DNA of 64,000 bases from Chamaecyparis obtusa (GCA_027943335.1 BSBK01003563.1:441501-505500), one strand, 5' to 3'; positions 33,603-46,878 are shown, counted from the first letter of the stretch. Notes: a model not told the origin generated them from the letters alone. Made by a program: numbers and translations.

Positions 33603-34596
33603 GGGTGAACCCACAATAGTGGGTTACACTTTTTTGCCTAAATGGACATTGAACTCTACATTTTGAAAAAAACTTTTAGATTCGAATGCATATTCTCGTT
33701 AAACCGTTTGGAATCGGAAGATGAAGTAAATTAGAGTCTTTTAATATTTTCTGTCTAGATTCTAAATATATTTTTTATTTTTATTTTTGAATTAATTTGT
33801 TTGGTTTTTTCTTTCTCCCACAAAAATTGGTATGTTGCTGAAAATGTCATTTTCAAAGAGTTACATTGTTTTCATAGAGCATATTTTTTTTTTTAAAAAT
33901 AGATATCAATGTGATTCTTTTGAATTTAGTTTTTTAATGTCCATATGGAGGGCATGCAATTGGGTTGATGACATTATCATGATTATTTCATATTTTATTA
34001 ACGTTTGAAGTTGACTAAATTGTAATTTTGACATACCTTGACTACATAGCTTATAACTTGTGTATTTTTCCAATTTCATTTTTAGTTTTTTGGATAGAAA
34101 GAGAACTTAAATACCTAGGGCACAAATATTTTTTTAAATTTTTTTTCTCTTATTTACTATTTTTCCATAAGCGTCAAACATAGAGGTAGACATAGGGTGA
34201 AATATCTATGTTTAGTAAAATAAAAAATACAAATTCAAAATAAAATTAATATATATTAACATTATAATCATTGGAAAGAGTCTTCTTAGTAGTACCTTAC
34301 TACATAGATAAGTTTTTCAAATGGACTCATTTGATCTACCAAAAGATAAAGTCGAAGTGATTTTTTGTTAGCATTTTAATAGGTGCGAAGGAGACTCCAT
34401 TCTAGGTATGAATGAGGAGTATAGATGTTATATCAATGTTTTCTTTAATTTAAGAGGCTTTGAGCTAATATTTTTCGATTAATTCCTTCAAATAGAATCT
34501 CTCAAGGCTTAAATAATCATATTTTATTAAAAGTCTATTATTTCAGGAAAAATCAGCATGTCTAAAAAAGTGTAACCCACTATTGTGTGGTCACCC
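33603..34596. mobile_element. 994-bp inverted-repeat element, GGGTGA family
   Basis: Left GGGTGAACCCACAATAGTGG then GTTACACTTTTTT. Right AAAAAAGTGTAACCCACTAT then TGTGTGGTCACCC. The inverted repeats span about 33 bp with two or three mismatches. Flanked by AACA on both sides. No coding sequence. Different terminal sequence from the GGGTATG family, but the same GGGT start and 4-bp duplication, so possibly the same superfamily. Confidence 0.85.
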
Positions 34597-34658
34597 AACA
34601 ATTAAGCCAGGAATGGATATGATCCATGTGGCTAGAATTACTTATACTCATACTTGAA

Positions 34659-34663
34659 TAACC
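34659..34663. repeat. Target-site duplication TAACC, left
   Basis: Matches 46139-46143, defining the limits of the Tat-like element. Confidence 0.9.
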
Positions 34664-36709
34664 TGTTGGGAGTTCCCTTTGATCTTCACTTGTAGATTTA
34701 TACTTTGATGGATAACTTAAATAACATTTTGACTCTATCACCACTCCAAAGTCTACAAGAAAGAGGTCCAATTAAAAAGGATCAAAAGAGATCCTCCTAC
34801 ACTTTGAGCCTCAATGCTCAGGTGGGTGTACCCTTGATTCACTTCTTGAAAGGAATCACTAAATGATATACAACTATATACTCTTTACTAACTGCTTTAA
34901 GATTTTATCATTTGAATGTTTGTGTGTGGTTGATGATAATGAAATGCCTCCAGAGGATGGACCAGTGTCTTAACCTAGGGTAAAGAGTCACCCAGTTATA
35001 TACATCAGCTGAAGACCTTAACTCAAACACTCTTGAGCTCAGGATAAGTGCTTTGCCTACTACCCCTCTCCCTCGAACACAAGGACATTGGATTCTTACT
35101 TGGTTGTAAACTCACTGAACCCACCCAAAAGACTTTAATCCTAACTTTGTTAGGAACTCCGAGATGACTTCACAATACACTTTGTTTACCATATGCTAAC
35201 AAACTTTGTGACATTAACATATATGAGCTTAGAACCGAAATAAGAAGACATTCACAAATGCAAGATTGGAACTCAATAGTATTTTCATTAACATATTCAA
35301 GATCAATATATAATTAAAACAACACCAAGATAGGGAAAAGACCCAAAATCCAACTCCTCTATCAGTATAAAACCATTAACAACCAGGGACCAAAAGAAAA
35401 TGTTTTGAAACCCCACCAATTCTATTACTCGAATGAACAAACCCATTGAATTTTGTCAGGCTACTAAAACACTTATCCTGACCACCAAAAGACTGAGAAA
35501 CTTTGATCAGGCCCACATCAAGAAGATTAATGGCCATCTGAAGTTCACAAAGACTTCCAAGATTTTATCAGATTACATGCCCACCGTTTGATCGAGAATC
35601 TCCTCCCATCTTTGACAACCATCTGACAAGAAACAAAACCAATGGCCATCACAAGATCTTAAGTCTCTAACAAAACCTATAAGATTATACGTCGTTCATC
35701 GATTCTCTGACAGGACCAGGACCCACTGACACATCCAGAAACTAGGTCCCACTGACAGGATTCCAGCTCATACTATGTGGACCAATCAAAACACTCTAAA
35801 TTAGCTCCATCTGACATCGGGACCACCGCTAAAGATACATTTGAGACAAATGAGATCAATGGCTGGTGCAAGATCTCAAGCCCCTGTTAGATTCCATGAG
35901 AACTTACACCCATCGTTGGATGGATTACGGATGTCAGGATCCTTTGACCTATCAGAAAATTAGGTCCCATTGACATATGTTGAGTTGTTTACCCATGGAC
36001 CAATAAGAAAATGCTGACATGTCACACCTGGCATGCGGCCCCACTGAGAACATTGTACCGCTAGGAAGATTGGATTGCTGGCACAAGATCTGAAAAGCTC
36101 AAAAGATTCTATGCGCTTACACGCCAACCATCGATCAAGAATCATCTGATTGAGATACTGGGCTTTTCATGCTTTATAGGATATTTCAACAAATGATAGA
36201 CTGCCACGTGAGCCTACCTGGAAGTGGACCTGCCTCTATTGAAAGGGTTACATTATGAAAGATAATCAATGGTCATCTTAAGTTCGCAAGCCTCTAACAC
36301 ATCTCATGAGAAGATACGCCCACCATCGGATGGAGATGGTGTAAGAGACCTGGCCCTAAAAAATATTAAGCCAGGACATAGGGAAAATTAAAGCACAGGA
36401 CTTAGGCTTTCGGAAAAATATATTAGGCACTGGGGACTTAGGAAATATTAAATTCGCCGGGGGTAGAAACTTAGGAAAAATTAACATTGGGGCTGACCAA
36501 AATATAAAGCATGTGCATATTAGGACCCTTAAGTGACCCACAAAAAGTAACATCAAAATAGAATAAGGCTAGGGTTTAACAAAGGGTTTTGCATGTAACG
36601 GCTAGTTTTTTTAATTTTTTGCTAAGGGCTCTTAGCCAGAAACATGAAAAATGACACAGAGACCAAGGGAAAGAACATGTAGCCATGAAAATTTTTGCAA
36701 GTTCTAACA
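34664..36709 (-). repeat. Tat-like element 3' LTR
   Basis: 2,046 bp. Same sequence series as 44129-46138 with scattered substitutions, many of them transitions. Confidence 0.9.
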
Positions 36710-36967
36710 GTGGCTCTGTCTGGGAATGTATGCCTCCTACAAGCATAGCAAGGACTTAGAATCACTGGTTTAAAGTAGACCATCCCACTGGAAAATTATA
36801 GACAATAGGGAAAAAGCAAGGCAGAACAGGCAACAGGACCAAAAACTGACAGACCATGACAAAATAGGGTAGGGGCAAGTAGCTTATTTATAGAATTTAC
36901 AAAATGTACAAACCTAACTACTATTCATGGAAAATAGAATACCTCAATTGAAGTATTTCTTCAAGAA
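36710..36967 (-). other. Tat-like element 3' untranslated region
   Basis: Between the integrase end and the 3' LTR. I see no clear polypurine tract on the minus strand. On the plus strand the first bases read gtggctctgtctggga, which looks more like a primer site than a polypurine tract. Confidence 0.4.
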
Positions 36968-39900
36968 CTATCTATGAACTGGCAATTCCTGAATATCACC
37001 ATTTAATTCTTTGATAATGTATGAATCTTGGCCCCATTTCTCATGAATTAGATATGGCCCTAGCCAAATGGGATCAGATTTACCATGTTTCCCCTTATCC
37101 TCTAGTCTGGCATTCCAAACTAACACCAAATCACTAGGTTCAAACTTTCTGTCAACAGTCTTCTTATCATATAAATTCTTAACCTGCAACTGCAATTTGG
37201 CATTCCTTGCAACTGATTCTCTTCTAGTCTCATCCAACCTAATAAGGTCCTCAATTCTCAACTGCATCTCATCATCTATGTCATCATCATATAGCTGAAT
37301 AAATTTATACATTTCCAATAAGTTATTCTGAGGCATTCTTGCATGAATTCCATATACTAGGTCAAATAGTGCACAACCAATTGCCCTCTTCATAGTTACC
37401 ATATCAGCCCAAAGAGCTAATGGCAGCTTTGAATTCCATGCCCTCTTATTCTTTTCAAGAATTCTCTTTAATATTTTAATCAAACTCTTATTAGTAGATT
37501 CTGCCTGACCATTTCCTTGTGGATGATAAGGTGAGGAATTAGAAATCTAAATTCCCAAACCTTTGCAAAAGTCCTTATATTCAACAGACCTAGAGCACAT
37601 GGCATTATCACTTACTATTCTCTTAGGGCACCCAAACCTTGTAACAATATTATTCATCAGAAAATCAATTACCACCTTACTAGTTGCATTTCTTGTAGGT
37701 ATAGCTTCTACCCACTTTGTAAAGTAATCAGTGGCAACTAAGATCCATGAGTGTCCTCCACTTGACTTGTTTGGTATCTCCCCTATGAAATCAATTCCCC
37801 ATTGTTGGAAAGGATCTTGAACTTCTACTGGTTTTAATGGCACATTTCTTTAAAATTTAAGCTTACCAGATAACCTTTGACAAGCATCACACCTCCTCAC
37901 CAACTGTTCTACATCCTTGAAGATTGTGGGCCACCAGAATCCTGCTCTCAAGATCTTATGAGAAGTTGTTTTACCCATATAATGCCTACCACAAACTCCC
38001 TCTTGCATTTCTTTCAACAATATTTCAGCCTGATTTTCATCTACACATTTCAACAATATGCAATCCAAATTCTTTCTATACAATTTACATTTCACAATTA
38101 CATACTTGATAGCCTGTAATTTCAATGTCCTTTTCTAATTATCATTCATTCCTATTGGACATCTCATATTTCTCAAGTAATAGATAATATCTTGATACCA
38201 AATACAATCATCCATATCACATGTATAATCAATTTCAGAATGATTTACCTGATTTGCATCAAGATTGGATTGGGCCATCAGTTTTTCCAATCCTTGTCCT
38301 CTAACCAACTTAGTAATCTGGACCTCAACATTGAATTCTTGGATCCTATTGATCCATCTGCATCTTCTCCTAGACACCTTTTGCTATGAGAAAATATCCT
38401 TCACAGCTGCACTTGGCACAAAGGCAATCACAACTGCTCCCATCAAGTAACACCTAAAAGTCTTGACTGCCTTCACAAGCGCATATGCCTATTTTTCATT
38501 TATGTGATACTTCAATTCTATAGCCTGCAAAGATTTACTAAAAAATGCAATAGGCTGCTCAAAACCATCCTTATTCTTTTGTAAAAAAACTGCAGCAATA
38601 GTATGAAAAGATGCAAAGGAAAAGATATGCATTGGGACATTATAATCAGGTGCCTTAAGCACTGGTGCATCTTTGATAGCCTCTTTGATATTTTTGAAAG
38701 CCTCATCAGGCTCACCCTCCCAATTGATTGCAGATCCCTTCTTCAACATCTTAGAAATAGGTCTAGTAACCTCTGCAAAATTTGTCACAAACCTCCTCAA
38801 GAAATTGACCTAACCAAAGAAGGACTGAATTCCTTTAACATTCTTTGGTCTCTAAATTCTATCAATGGTTGCTACCCTCTTAGGGTCAATTCTCACTCCT
38901 TGCTTCCCAACTAAGTGGCCAAGCAACTTACCTTCAATGACACCAAAAGAACATTTCCTTGGGTTTAATGAAATGCCATATTCCAAAGCCCTTATGAATA
39001 TTTTCTCTAAATGAGTACAATGGTCTTCTTCCTCCTTGGAATAGGCAATCAGATCATCTTGGTATACAACAAGGAAATCATTAATAAAATCTAAAAAGGA
39101 AACATCCATTGCCCTCTAAAAAGTAGCACCAGCATTTGTGAGGCCAAAAGGTATCCTCACATAAACATATGTCCCCCAAGGTGTTGTGAAAGCTATCTTA
39201 AACTGTTCTGATTCTTTTACAATGACCTGATTGTAACCTGAGAAACCATCCATCATAGACATCAATTCTAATCTGGTTACTCTCTACAACATAGCTTCCA
39301 TATTGGGCAGACAATAATTATCCTTTAATGAGTTGATGTTCAAATTCCTGAAGTCCACACAAAGCCTAATGTCACCATTCTTCTTTCTCACAGGAACAAG
39401 GTTTGACACCCAAGAAGAATGCCTTATAGGCTTGATAATTCCAGCATCTCTCATCTTCATTAACTCTTCTTGCATCTTGGGTACCAAAGTAGGATTAATA
39501 GGCCTTTGTCTTTGCCGAAAAGGTTTAGCATCTTCTTTCAATGGAATAATATGTTGAAATAATTCTTCTCTATAAACCTTTAGATCATCATATGACCATG
39601 AAAAAACATTCCTGAATTTTCTCAATAATTCAATCAAAGATTTCTTTACCTTTTGAGATATATCTCTACCAATGTATACTTTCTTAGGTGCCTCATGTGT
39701 TCCAAGATTTATCTCCTCTAGATCAGCATGATCTTCTCTTTTGATATTCTTTTGAAATCTATCCTGGTTATCAAAGACAGTCTCCAAAACAACAAGTCCC
39801 TTGGGCACCTTGTTAGTTTTAAACTGAATGACCTCATTGCCAAAGACAACCTCCCTTCCTTCTACTGACTCAACCAAGGCTGAATAATCAAATTCCTGAC

Positions 39901-41023
39901 CATGATATTGATCCTCACAACCCATAAACTTCAAGATATCATTATCATCATCAAAAACTTGCCAATTTTCAATATTATCTAGTATGCTAGGCCTAGCCTG
40001 GATTTCAACTTTAGAGATATCAGAAAATGTAATATCAATGGGATTGATTGCAATATTGGCTAACAAGTCAACCATCTTATTGTTACTCCTATCCTTCCAC
40101 TCAATATTGAAGGCATCAAAATGTTCAATCAAATCCCAAACTGCATTCTTATATTGTTTCAACCTCTTGTTCTTGGAAGCATATACTAACCTGACTTGGG
40201 ACACCACCAACTTAGAATCACCAACAACAATTAAACACTTAATACCATGCTTTTGTGCCAACCTCAATCCTAACAACAAAGCCTCATATTCTACTATATT
40301 GTTGGTACAAAAGAAATTCAATGTGAAAGAAAATTTGTAGGTATTTCCATTAGGAGAAATAAGTAAAATACCTTCTCCTGCACCATCTTTGCAATTTGCA
40401 CCATTAAAGTACATTACCCACAAATCACCCCTCACAGAATCAACACTTACCTCATCAGAGATACATGAAAAAATATGTTCCTCTTCAAATACAGGGATCT
40501 CTACCCTAAAAGTATTAATATCAGTATCCAAAAAACATGTAGTTTCATTATCAATATTTCTCTCAATCATGTGGCATACTCTTGGCTCTCATTCAATCTT
40601 GACAAACTGATCATCAATCTTGAAAGTGGCATAGGATAGATCACACTGTAAACTTCCACCCATGGCAGCACTCCATCTTCTAGATAGCAGCATCCCATAA
40701 TGAGGAGGGATATCCACCACCAAAACACTCATTGTTAACTCTTTCTCTGGATATGCTGGCAGCCTATATGGCATTGCATTGATAGTCCCAATAACTGGTA
40801 CCTCCCTCTGATCCATTGCACAACATCTACCTTGCACTGTATCAACTTTAAGGCCCAACTTCTCCATGATTTTGAAAGGCATGACAGTATTAGAGGCACC
40901 ACTATCAATCTTACAATTTCTCAACTTCATTCCATTCACAAGAACACTTAAAAAGAATGGATCAATATTTTCAAGACTGGCATTGACAGAACTATCCAAA
41001 TATATTGGAGGAATTTGAGACAC
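36968..41023 (-). pseudogene. Tat-like Pol: protease, aRNase H, RT, RNase H, integrase
   Basis: One frame throughout, broken only by stops. Protease: CKIDSGASNTVMP (near 40910), active site intact. Plant-type RNase H: DLWVMYFNGANC (about 40426-40391) with the first catalytic Asp now Asn, then NNIVEYEALLLGL and VVGDSKLVVSQV. RT: IIKPIRHSSWVSNLVPVRKK, CVDFRNLN, GLTNAGATF and catalytic VYQDDLIAYSK (near 39060-39030). Native RNase H: MHIFSFASFHTIAAVFLQ (near 38630), lacking the usual first Asp. Integrase: HHCC zinc domain GRHY...SHKI...RRCDACQ (37990-37880), core QWGIDFIG (37800), IVSDNAMC (37610) and HPQGNGQAEST (37520-37490). Stops are nearly all TAG at Gln-like positions (for example GATF*RAMD, SFFG*VNF). 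Inactive. Confidence 0.9.
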
Positions 41024-41029
41024 AATTCC

Positions 41030-43987
41030 CTAAGTAGTAACACTTTTCAAAGCTTTATCCTGAGATCCATTGCATGCAACATCATTATTATGAATATTAT
41101 CTACCCATGCAATAGCTCTGTCTTTGTGTTTAGGGGTCCTCAACAATTCTGACAATGGAACCTTAACTGTAATTTGGGACAATACAGATAACATATCAAT
41201 AGGAGCAGAAGAAGAAATCTCAATCTGCACTACCTTAATATCCTTTTGCTTATCTGACACATTAGGTGTATTTGCCACCCTCAATTTTTCAATCTTAGCC
41301 ATTGTGTTAACTGGCCTCTCAATCTCACTAGAAATCTTTTCAATTCCAACTCCCTTAGGCTCACAATTCTTACCTTTTACACTCTTGAATTTCACCATGT
41401 GATCACCTTTTGATTTGTTCTCATTATGTTCTCTGGAGTTGGTATTCTTTATAAAAATTCCTCCAGCTTTCTCATTTATATTCCTTGCCACCATGCCTCT
41501 GGTTTGCACTTGGGCAATCATTTCTGCAGTAATCCTATCCATCTCTTCTCTAGAAGGTCTTCTCAAATTTACTGGCTCAAAAGAAGAGTTCATGTTACAT
41601 GTCTTCTTATCCATGTCTTCATCATTAGAAAAAACCTCTTGATGAAAAAGGGCCTGATTGTGTCTCTTCACATTTACATCTACCTCTTCATCAAAATCAA
41701 AATCATCTTCATATCCTAGATATGAAGAAGCCATGTTGCATCCAACATCATCTTGATCTTCCTCTTGATCTATCTCCTCACTACCACAATCTTGATTTGC
41801 AGCCATAAATTGTGCAACCGCACAATGCTCTGTAGAATAAGGGGACTGGCATGCAACACACCAAGGTATGTCCTCCATCACATTTATTGAATCTTTTTGT
41901 AGAGGGTCAGGGACACCTCTATCATTTTTTCCTCTTGTAGTAGGGACAATAGGCTTGCCATCCTTCCATTGGGTGTTGTAGGGGTAGTTTTGCAATCTAT
42001 TCTACTTATTGAAATTGTTGTTGAAATGATGGACTTCATTGGTAGGAGCACTGATGTTCCTATTTGCAAGTGCCTTCAAATCTTTCAATGCATTGAGTAC
42101 CTTATCCAATTTATCTTCCTCTTGCCTCCTAGTTCCAACATTCTGATCATTTTCCTTTTTGTATTTCTTGTCCACAAACAACTTTGGGTCATCTCTCTTT
42201 CCACCCAACTTTCCTGATATTTTCATGTTGTTCTCAATATTGAAAACAATCCTAAAAGTATCCCTAAGAGTTCTTGGTTCTTTGTCCCTCAACAAATATC
42301 CCATCTTTCCATCAAATGCATTGAAATATGTAGTTAGACAAACATTGTCATCTAACCGCATGACTTGGAACAACTTATGCATACCCTTCTAAAATCTCAT
42401 GTTGAATTCAGCCGCAGATTCATTCTTATTTTTCCTTATGGTATTGAATTCATTCAACATGAAACTAGCATTAGGACTATCACCATACTGCTCTTTAAAA
42501 CATCTCTCAAAAGAATCCCAAGTATTAATACATTTATTAGGAAGTCTCTTAAACCAATCTCTAGCATCCTCCATTAGAGATTGAACAAATAATTTCATGA
42601 CTACATCCTCATGCTCTACCTCATAATCATTAAGCATATCAACAAATAACCTAAGATTCTCCTCACAACTAATAGCATTATTACCAGCAAACTTAGGTAC
42701 CTTATCTCTAATATCATTTGAAAAAGCATTTGGGTAGCCAGGAATTCCATCGAAACTAATTTTCCTATAGCCTTCTAGTTTCATAGGTCTTCTTTGAAAA
42801 CTTGAACTAATGTTAACCCTAGGATCAACACTAGCATCTACATTTATTTGTGCATTTGACTACTACCTAGGATCAACACCTATCCTAGCAGATGAAGAAG
42901 GAATTGAACTAGTAGCATTACTAAGTGGAATAGTAGTAGTCATAGATGGCATACCTAGTTTAGTAGCAGATGGACCAAGAGCATTAGCTGATGAAGCCTT
43001 CAACAATTGGATCTTTCTTCTCTTTTCTACAATGGAAGCTTCAACTTCAGCCCTCTCTAATTCTCTTGCAAGGTCCTCATCTTCTTTTCTTCTTCTTTCT
43101 ATTTCTATGTCCTTATTTAAATTGGGTGGTGGGACCTTAGGTATTGTCAATGATCTAATTTTTTGATGTCCCACCATCTTTTGGTTTCCTTTCTCACCAG
43201 CGGCAACAACAGGCCTAGTGATCTCATGCCCATCTTTATCTTTAGGCAAAGGAACATAACTTTGCACTTGTCTAACCATAGGGCCTTCCTTATCAAATTC
43301 CTAATCTTTTAGTAAGCACTCTTGCTCACTCCTCAAGGCATCAAGATCACCAAAGACATCATGCTGCAAAGTTTTAGGAGCAGAAGCAAGCATCTTATTT
43401 CTCTCCCTCATTTCATTGATTTTTCTAAGGAGAGACTATCTTTCTATTAGAGAATTCACCTTTTCAGCCTCTCTATCCTTTTGTAACCTCTAATGTATGG
43501 CATCCTGCTCTGTCAACTGCAACCTTAATGCATTTAAATCATCAAGATCTACCATAATGTCATCAGAACTTGATGACACATCCATATCAGCAAGATTTTG
43601 ATATGGGAAGTGGACTTGCCTAGGTCTCATGCGTTCTCTTCTAAAATTATCTTCATCAAGATCTAAATCAATCTCCAAACCCATCTCTCTAGCTTGTTCA
43701 TCTTTACCTACAGGCAATGAACCCTTATCTTGAAATATAGATTTTGGGGTATCATAAAATCTATCTTCAGAGCGACCACCATCTGATCTAGGAGCTCTGT
43801 CCTGTGAACCATCCTCATTTGAGGGAACATGTGGTGCCCTAGCTCTAGTATTTGTTTGTTCTCTTATGGGAGCACTAGTAGACTCACCATTCCTTCTAGT
43901 CCAACTCTTCTTCTCTTTTCTAGGCAATTGCTCCAGAGTGACCTTCGGATTCTTTTTGACAAAGGACCTAGTATTCCTCTTGTCCAT
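41030..43987 (-). pseudogene. Tat-like Gag, broken by in-frame stops
   Basis: Begins MDKRNTRSFVKK (43987), shortly after the primer site, in the same frame as Pol. The N-terminal part is charged and Arg-rich. A coiled-coil-like ERRRKEDEDLARELERAEVE stretch lies at about 43110-43050. The capsid block KLFVQSLMEDARDWFKRLPN (42590-42530), WDSFERCFKEQYGD and NESAAEFNMRF follow. A single zinc-type motif WCVACQSPYSTEHCAVAQ lies near 41860-41805. The acidic spacer after it (EEIDQEEDQDDVG) leads into the protease. About a third of the element's in-frame stops are here and all that I read are TAG. Confidence 0.85.
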
Positions 43988-44104
43988 GATTTACAACATA
44001 TAGCACTAGTTCTAACCTTTTTGAGTCACCACCCACCTAGATGGGAAATCTTTTCTTGCAATACAATAGGAAAACAAGAGTGACTTAACAACCTTTTCTC
44101 TAAA

Positions 44105-44126
44105 CTCTCCCCAATAGAGTTGCCAT
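44105..44126 (-). other. Tat-like element primer-binding site
   Basis: Minus strand, just inside the 5' LTR: TGGCAACTCTATTGGGGAGA. Tat/Ogre elements often carry TGGCGACTC...TGGGGA-type sites; the tRNA is not determined here. Confidence 0.6.
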
Positions 44127-44128
44127 TT

Positions 44129-46138
44129 TGTTGGGAGTTCCCTTTGATATTCACTTGTAGATTTATACTTTGATGGATAACTTAAATAACATTTTGACTC
44201 TATCACCACTCCAAAGTCTACAAGAAAGAGGACCAATTAACAAGGATCAAAAGAGATCCTCCTACACTTTGAGCCTCAATGCTCAGGTGGGTGTACCCTT
44301 GATTCACTTCTTGAAAGGAATCACTAAATGATATACAACTATATACTCTTTACTAACTGCTTTAAGATTTTATCATTTGAATGTTTGTGTGTGGTTTATG
44401 ACAATGAAATGCCTCTAGAGGATAGACCAGTGCCTTAACCTAGGGAAAAGAGTCACCCAATTACATACATCAGCTGAAGACCTTAACTCAAACACTCTTG
44501 GGCTCAGGATAAGTGCTTTGCCTATTACCCCTCTCCCTCAAACATAAGGACATTAGATTCTTACTTGGTTGTAAACTCACTGAACCCACCCAAAAGACTT
44601 TAATCCTAACTTTGTTAGAAAATCGGAGATGACTTCACAATACTCTTTGTTTACCATATGCTAACACACTTTGTGACATTAACATATATGAGCTTAGAAC
44701 TGAAACAAGAAGACATACACAAATGCAAGATTGGAACTCAATAGTATTTTCATTAACATATTCAGGATCAATATACAATCAAAACAACACCAAGATAGGA
44801 AAAAGACCCAAAATCCAACTCCTCTATCAATATAAAACCATCAACAACCAGGGACCAAAAGAAAATGTTTTGGAACCCCACCAATTCTATTACGCGAATG
44901 AACGAACCCATTGAATTTTTTTAGGCTGCTAAAACACTTATCCCGACCATCAAAAGACTGAGAAACTTTGATTGGGCCCACATCAGGAAGATAGACGGCC
45001 ATCTAAAGTTTGCAAAGACTTCCAAGATTCTATCAGATTAGACACCCACTATTAGATCAAGAATCTCCTCCCATCTCTGACAACCATCTGACAGGAAACA
45101 AAATCAATGACTGTCACAAGATCTTAAGTCTCTGACAAAACCTATAAGATTATATGCCATTTGTCGATTCTCTGATAGGACCAGGACCCACTGACACATT
45201 TGAAAAATAGGTCCCACTGACAGGATTCCACCTCATACTACGTGGACTAATCAAAACACTCTAAATTAGCTCCATCTGACAGCGGGACCAACGCGAAAGA
45301 TACATTTGAGACAAATGAGATCAATGGCTGGTGCAAGATCTCAAGCCCCTGATAGATTCCATGTGAACTTACGCTTGTCGTTGGATGGATTACAGATGTC
45401 AGGACCCTCTGACCTATCAAAAAATTAGGTCCCACTAACACATGCTGAGTTGTTTACCCGTGGACCAATAAGAAAATGCTGACATGGCACACTTGGCATG
45501 CGGCCCCACTGAGAACATTATACCGCCAGAAAGATTGGATGGCTGGTGCAAGATCTAAAAAGCTCAAAAGATTCTATGTGCTTACACGCCAATCGTCGAT
45601 CAAGAATCATCTAATTGAGATACTGGGCCCGCCATGCTTTATAGGATATTTCGGCAAATGATAGACTGCCACATGAGCCTACTTGGTAGTGGACCCACTT
45701 GTATTGAAAGGGTTACATTATGAAAGATAATCGATGGTCATCTTAAGTTTGCAAGCCTCTGACACATCTCATGAGAAGCTACACCCACCGTCAGATGGAG
45801 ATGGTGTTAGAGACCTGGCCCATAAAAATATTAAGCCAAAACATAGGGAAAATTAAAGGGCAGGACTTAGGAAATATTAAATTCATCGGGGGTAGAAACT
45901 TAGGAAAAATTAACACTGGGGCCAACAAAAATATAAAGCACGTGCATATTAGGACTCTTAAGTGACCCACGAAAAGTAACATCAAAATAGAATAAGGCTA
46001 GGGTTTAACAAAGGGTTTTGCATGTAACGGCTAGTTTTTTTAATTTTTTGCTAAGGGCTCTTAGCCAGAAACATGAAAAATGACATAGAGACCAAGGGAA
46101 AGAACATGTAGCCATGAAAATTTTTGCAAGTGCTAACA
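44129..46138 (-). repeat. Tat-like element 5' LTR
   Basis: About 2.0 kb, TGTTGGGAG...GCTAACA in plus orientation, followed by TAACC. Confidence 0.9.
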
Positions 46139-46878
46139 TAACCTAGATGTACAATCAACATTTCATGCAAGCCAATAAGATCTTTGATACTATTTTGACT
46201 TCTTACTTTTACTTAGGAATATCAAATATTACAAGCATTCTTCATATAAATATTTATTTCAAAGATAGTATTTTTTCTCTAGCATAAATGTTTACTTCGA
46301 TATTCCAATTGCAAGGACAATTTCCCCTGGCACTTGTAAAGATTTGATCATAGAAAACCTTATACTTTGCATTATTTTTGTTAGCTAAACTATCTATTAA
46401 TATTTTCCCTACAAATAATTTTTGGATAAATATTTACTGCACATCTTATAGCTAGATTTGTAACTACAATAGCTATCAATAGTCTATTAATTACTAGAAA
46501 TACTAATGAATAACAATGTATACTAGTTATGAAAAAAAATGTCATTTCAATTAATTGATGTACAAATTTTAATAACAAAATAAATCATGCCTCATGCATT
46601 TTACTGATTGATTTGACTTTTTGGTAAAAACTTATTTGCATGCATTCTACATTCTAATTTACCCACTATTTTTTTTTTTTTTGAGAAAGTCTCTTTGAAT
46701 TATATATTCTCTCAGAATCGTATTACTTTACTAAGCATTCCTTATATCATATTTGTTAGGATTTTAATCTTGTCACTACATAAATCAACTATTTGCAAGT
46801 GTGAGGGCCTCCAATAATAAGCAACTTTTGTTTTATATGACTAGTGCTAAAAATATAATGTATTATAATCTTTATTAA
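46139..46878. repeat. AT-rich degenerate repeat, left of the gag-protease element
   Basis: No gene. AT-rich, with tgtattataatc and gtcactacataaatcaac words that continue at 50658 beyond the inserted element. Confidence 0.5.

Larger units (their letters stand above)
34664..46138 (-). mobile_element. Complete Tat-lineage Ty3/gypsy element
   Basis: 11.5 kb, flanked by TAACC, with two LTRs of about 2.0 kb starting TGTTGGGAGTTCC and ending CTAACA (plus orientation). Transcription is on the minus strand: 5' LTR 44129-46138, 3' LTR 34664-36709. Domain order is Gag, protease, a plant-type (archaeal-like) RNase H, RT, native RNase H, integrase. The extra RNase H and long LTRs place it in the Tat/Ogre group; its position before RT is unusual. 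Confidence 0.9.

Noticed and set aside
37877..42577. Plus-strand open frames across the Tat-like element
   Set aside because: Shadows of the minus-strand Gag-Pol frame; no family motif.
36968..43987. TAG read as Gln by an alternative genetic code
   Set aside because: All else marks this as plant nuclear DNA with the standard code; methylation-linked C-to-T decay explains the pattern and also the CGA-to-TGA and splice-site G-to-A changes.
45247..45985. Small frames in the Tat-like LTRs as LTR-encoded proteins
   Set aside because: The corresponding frames in the two LTRs are only partly kept and carry no motif.
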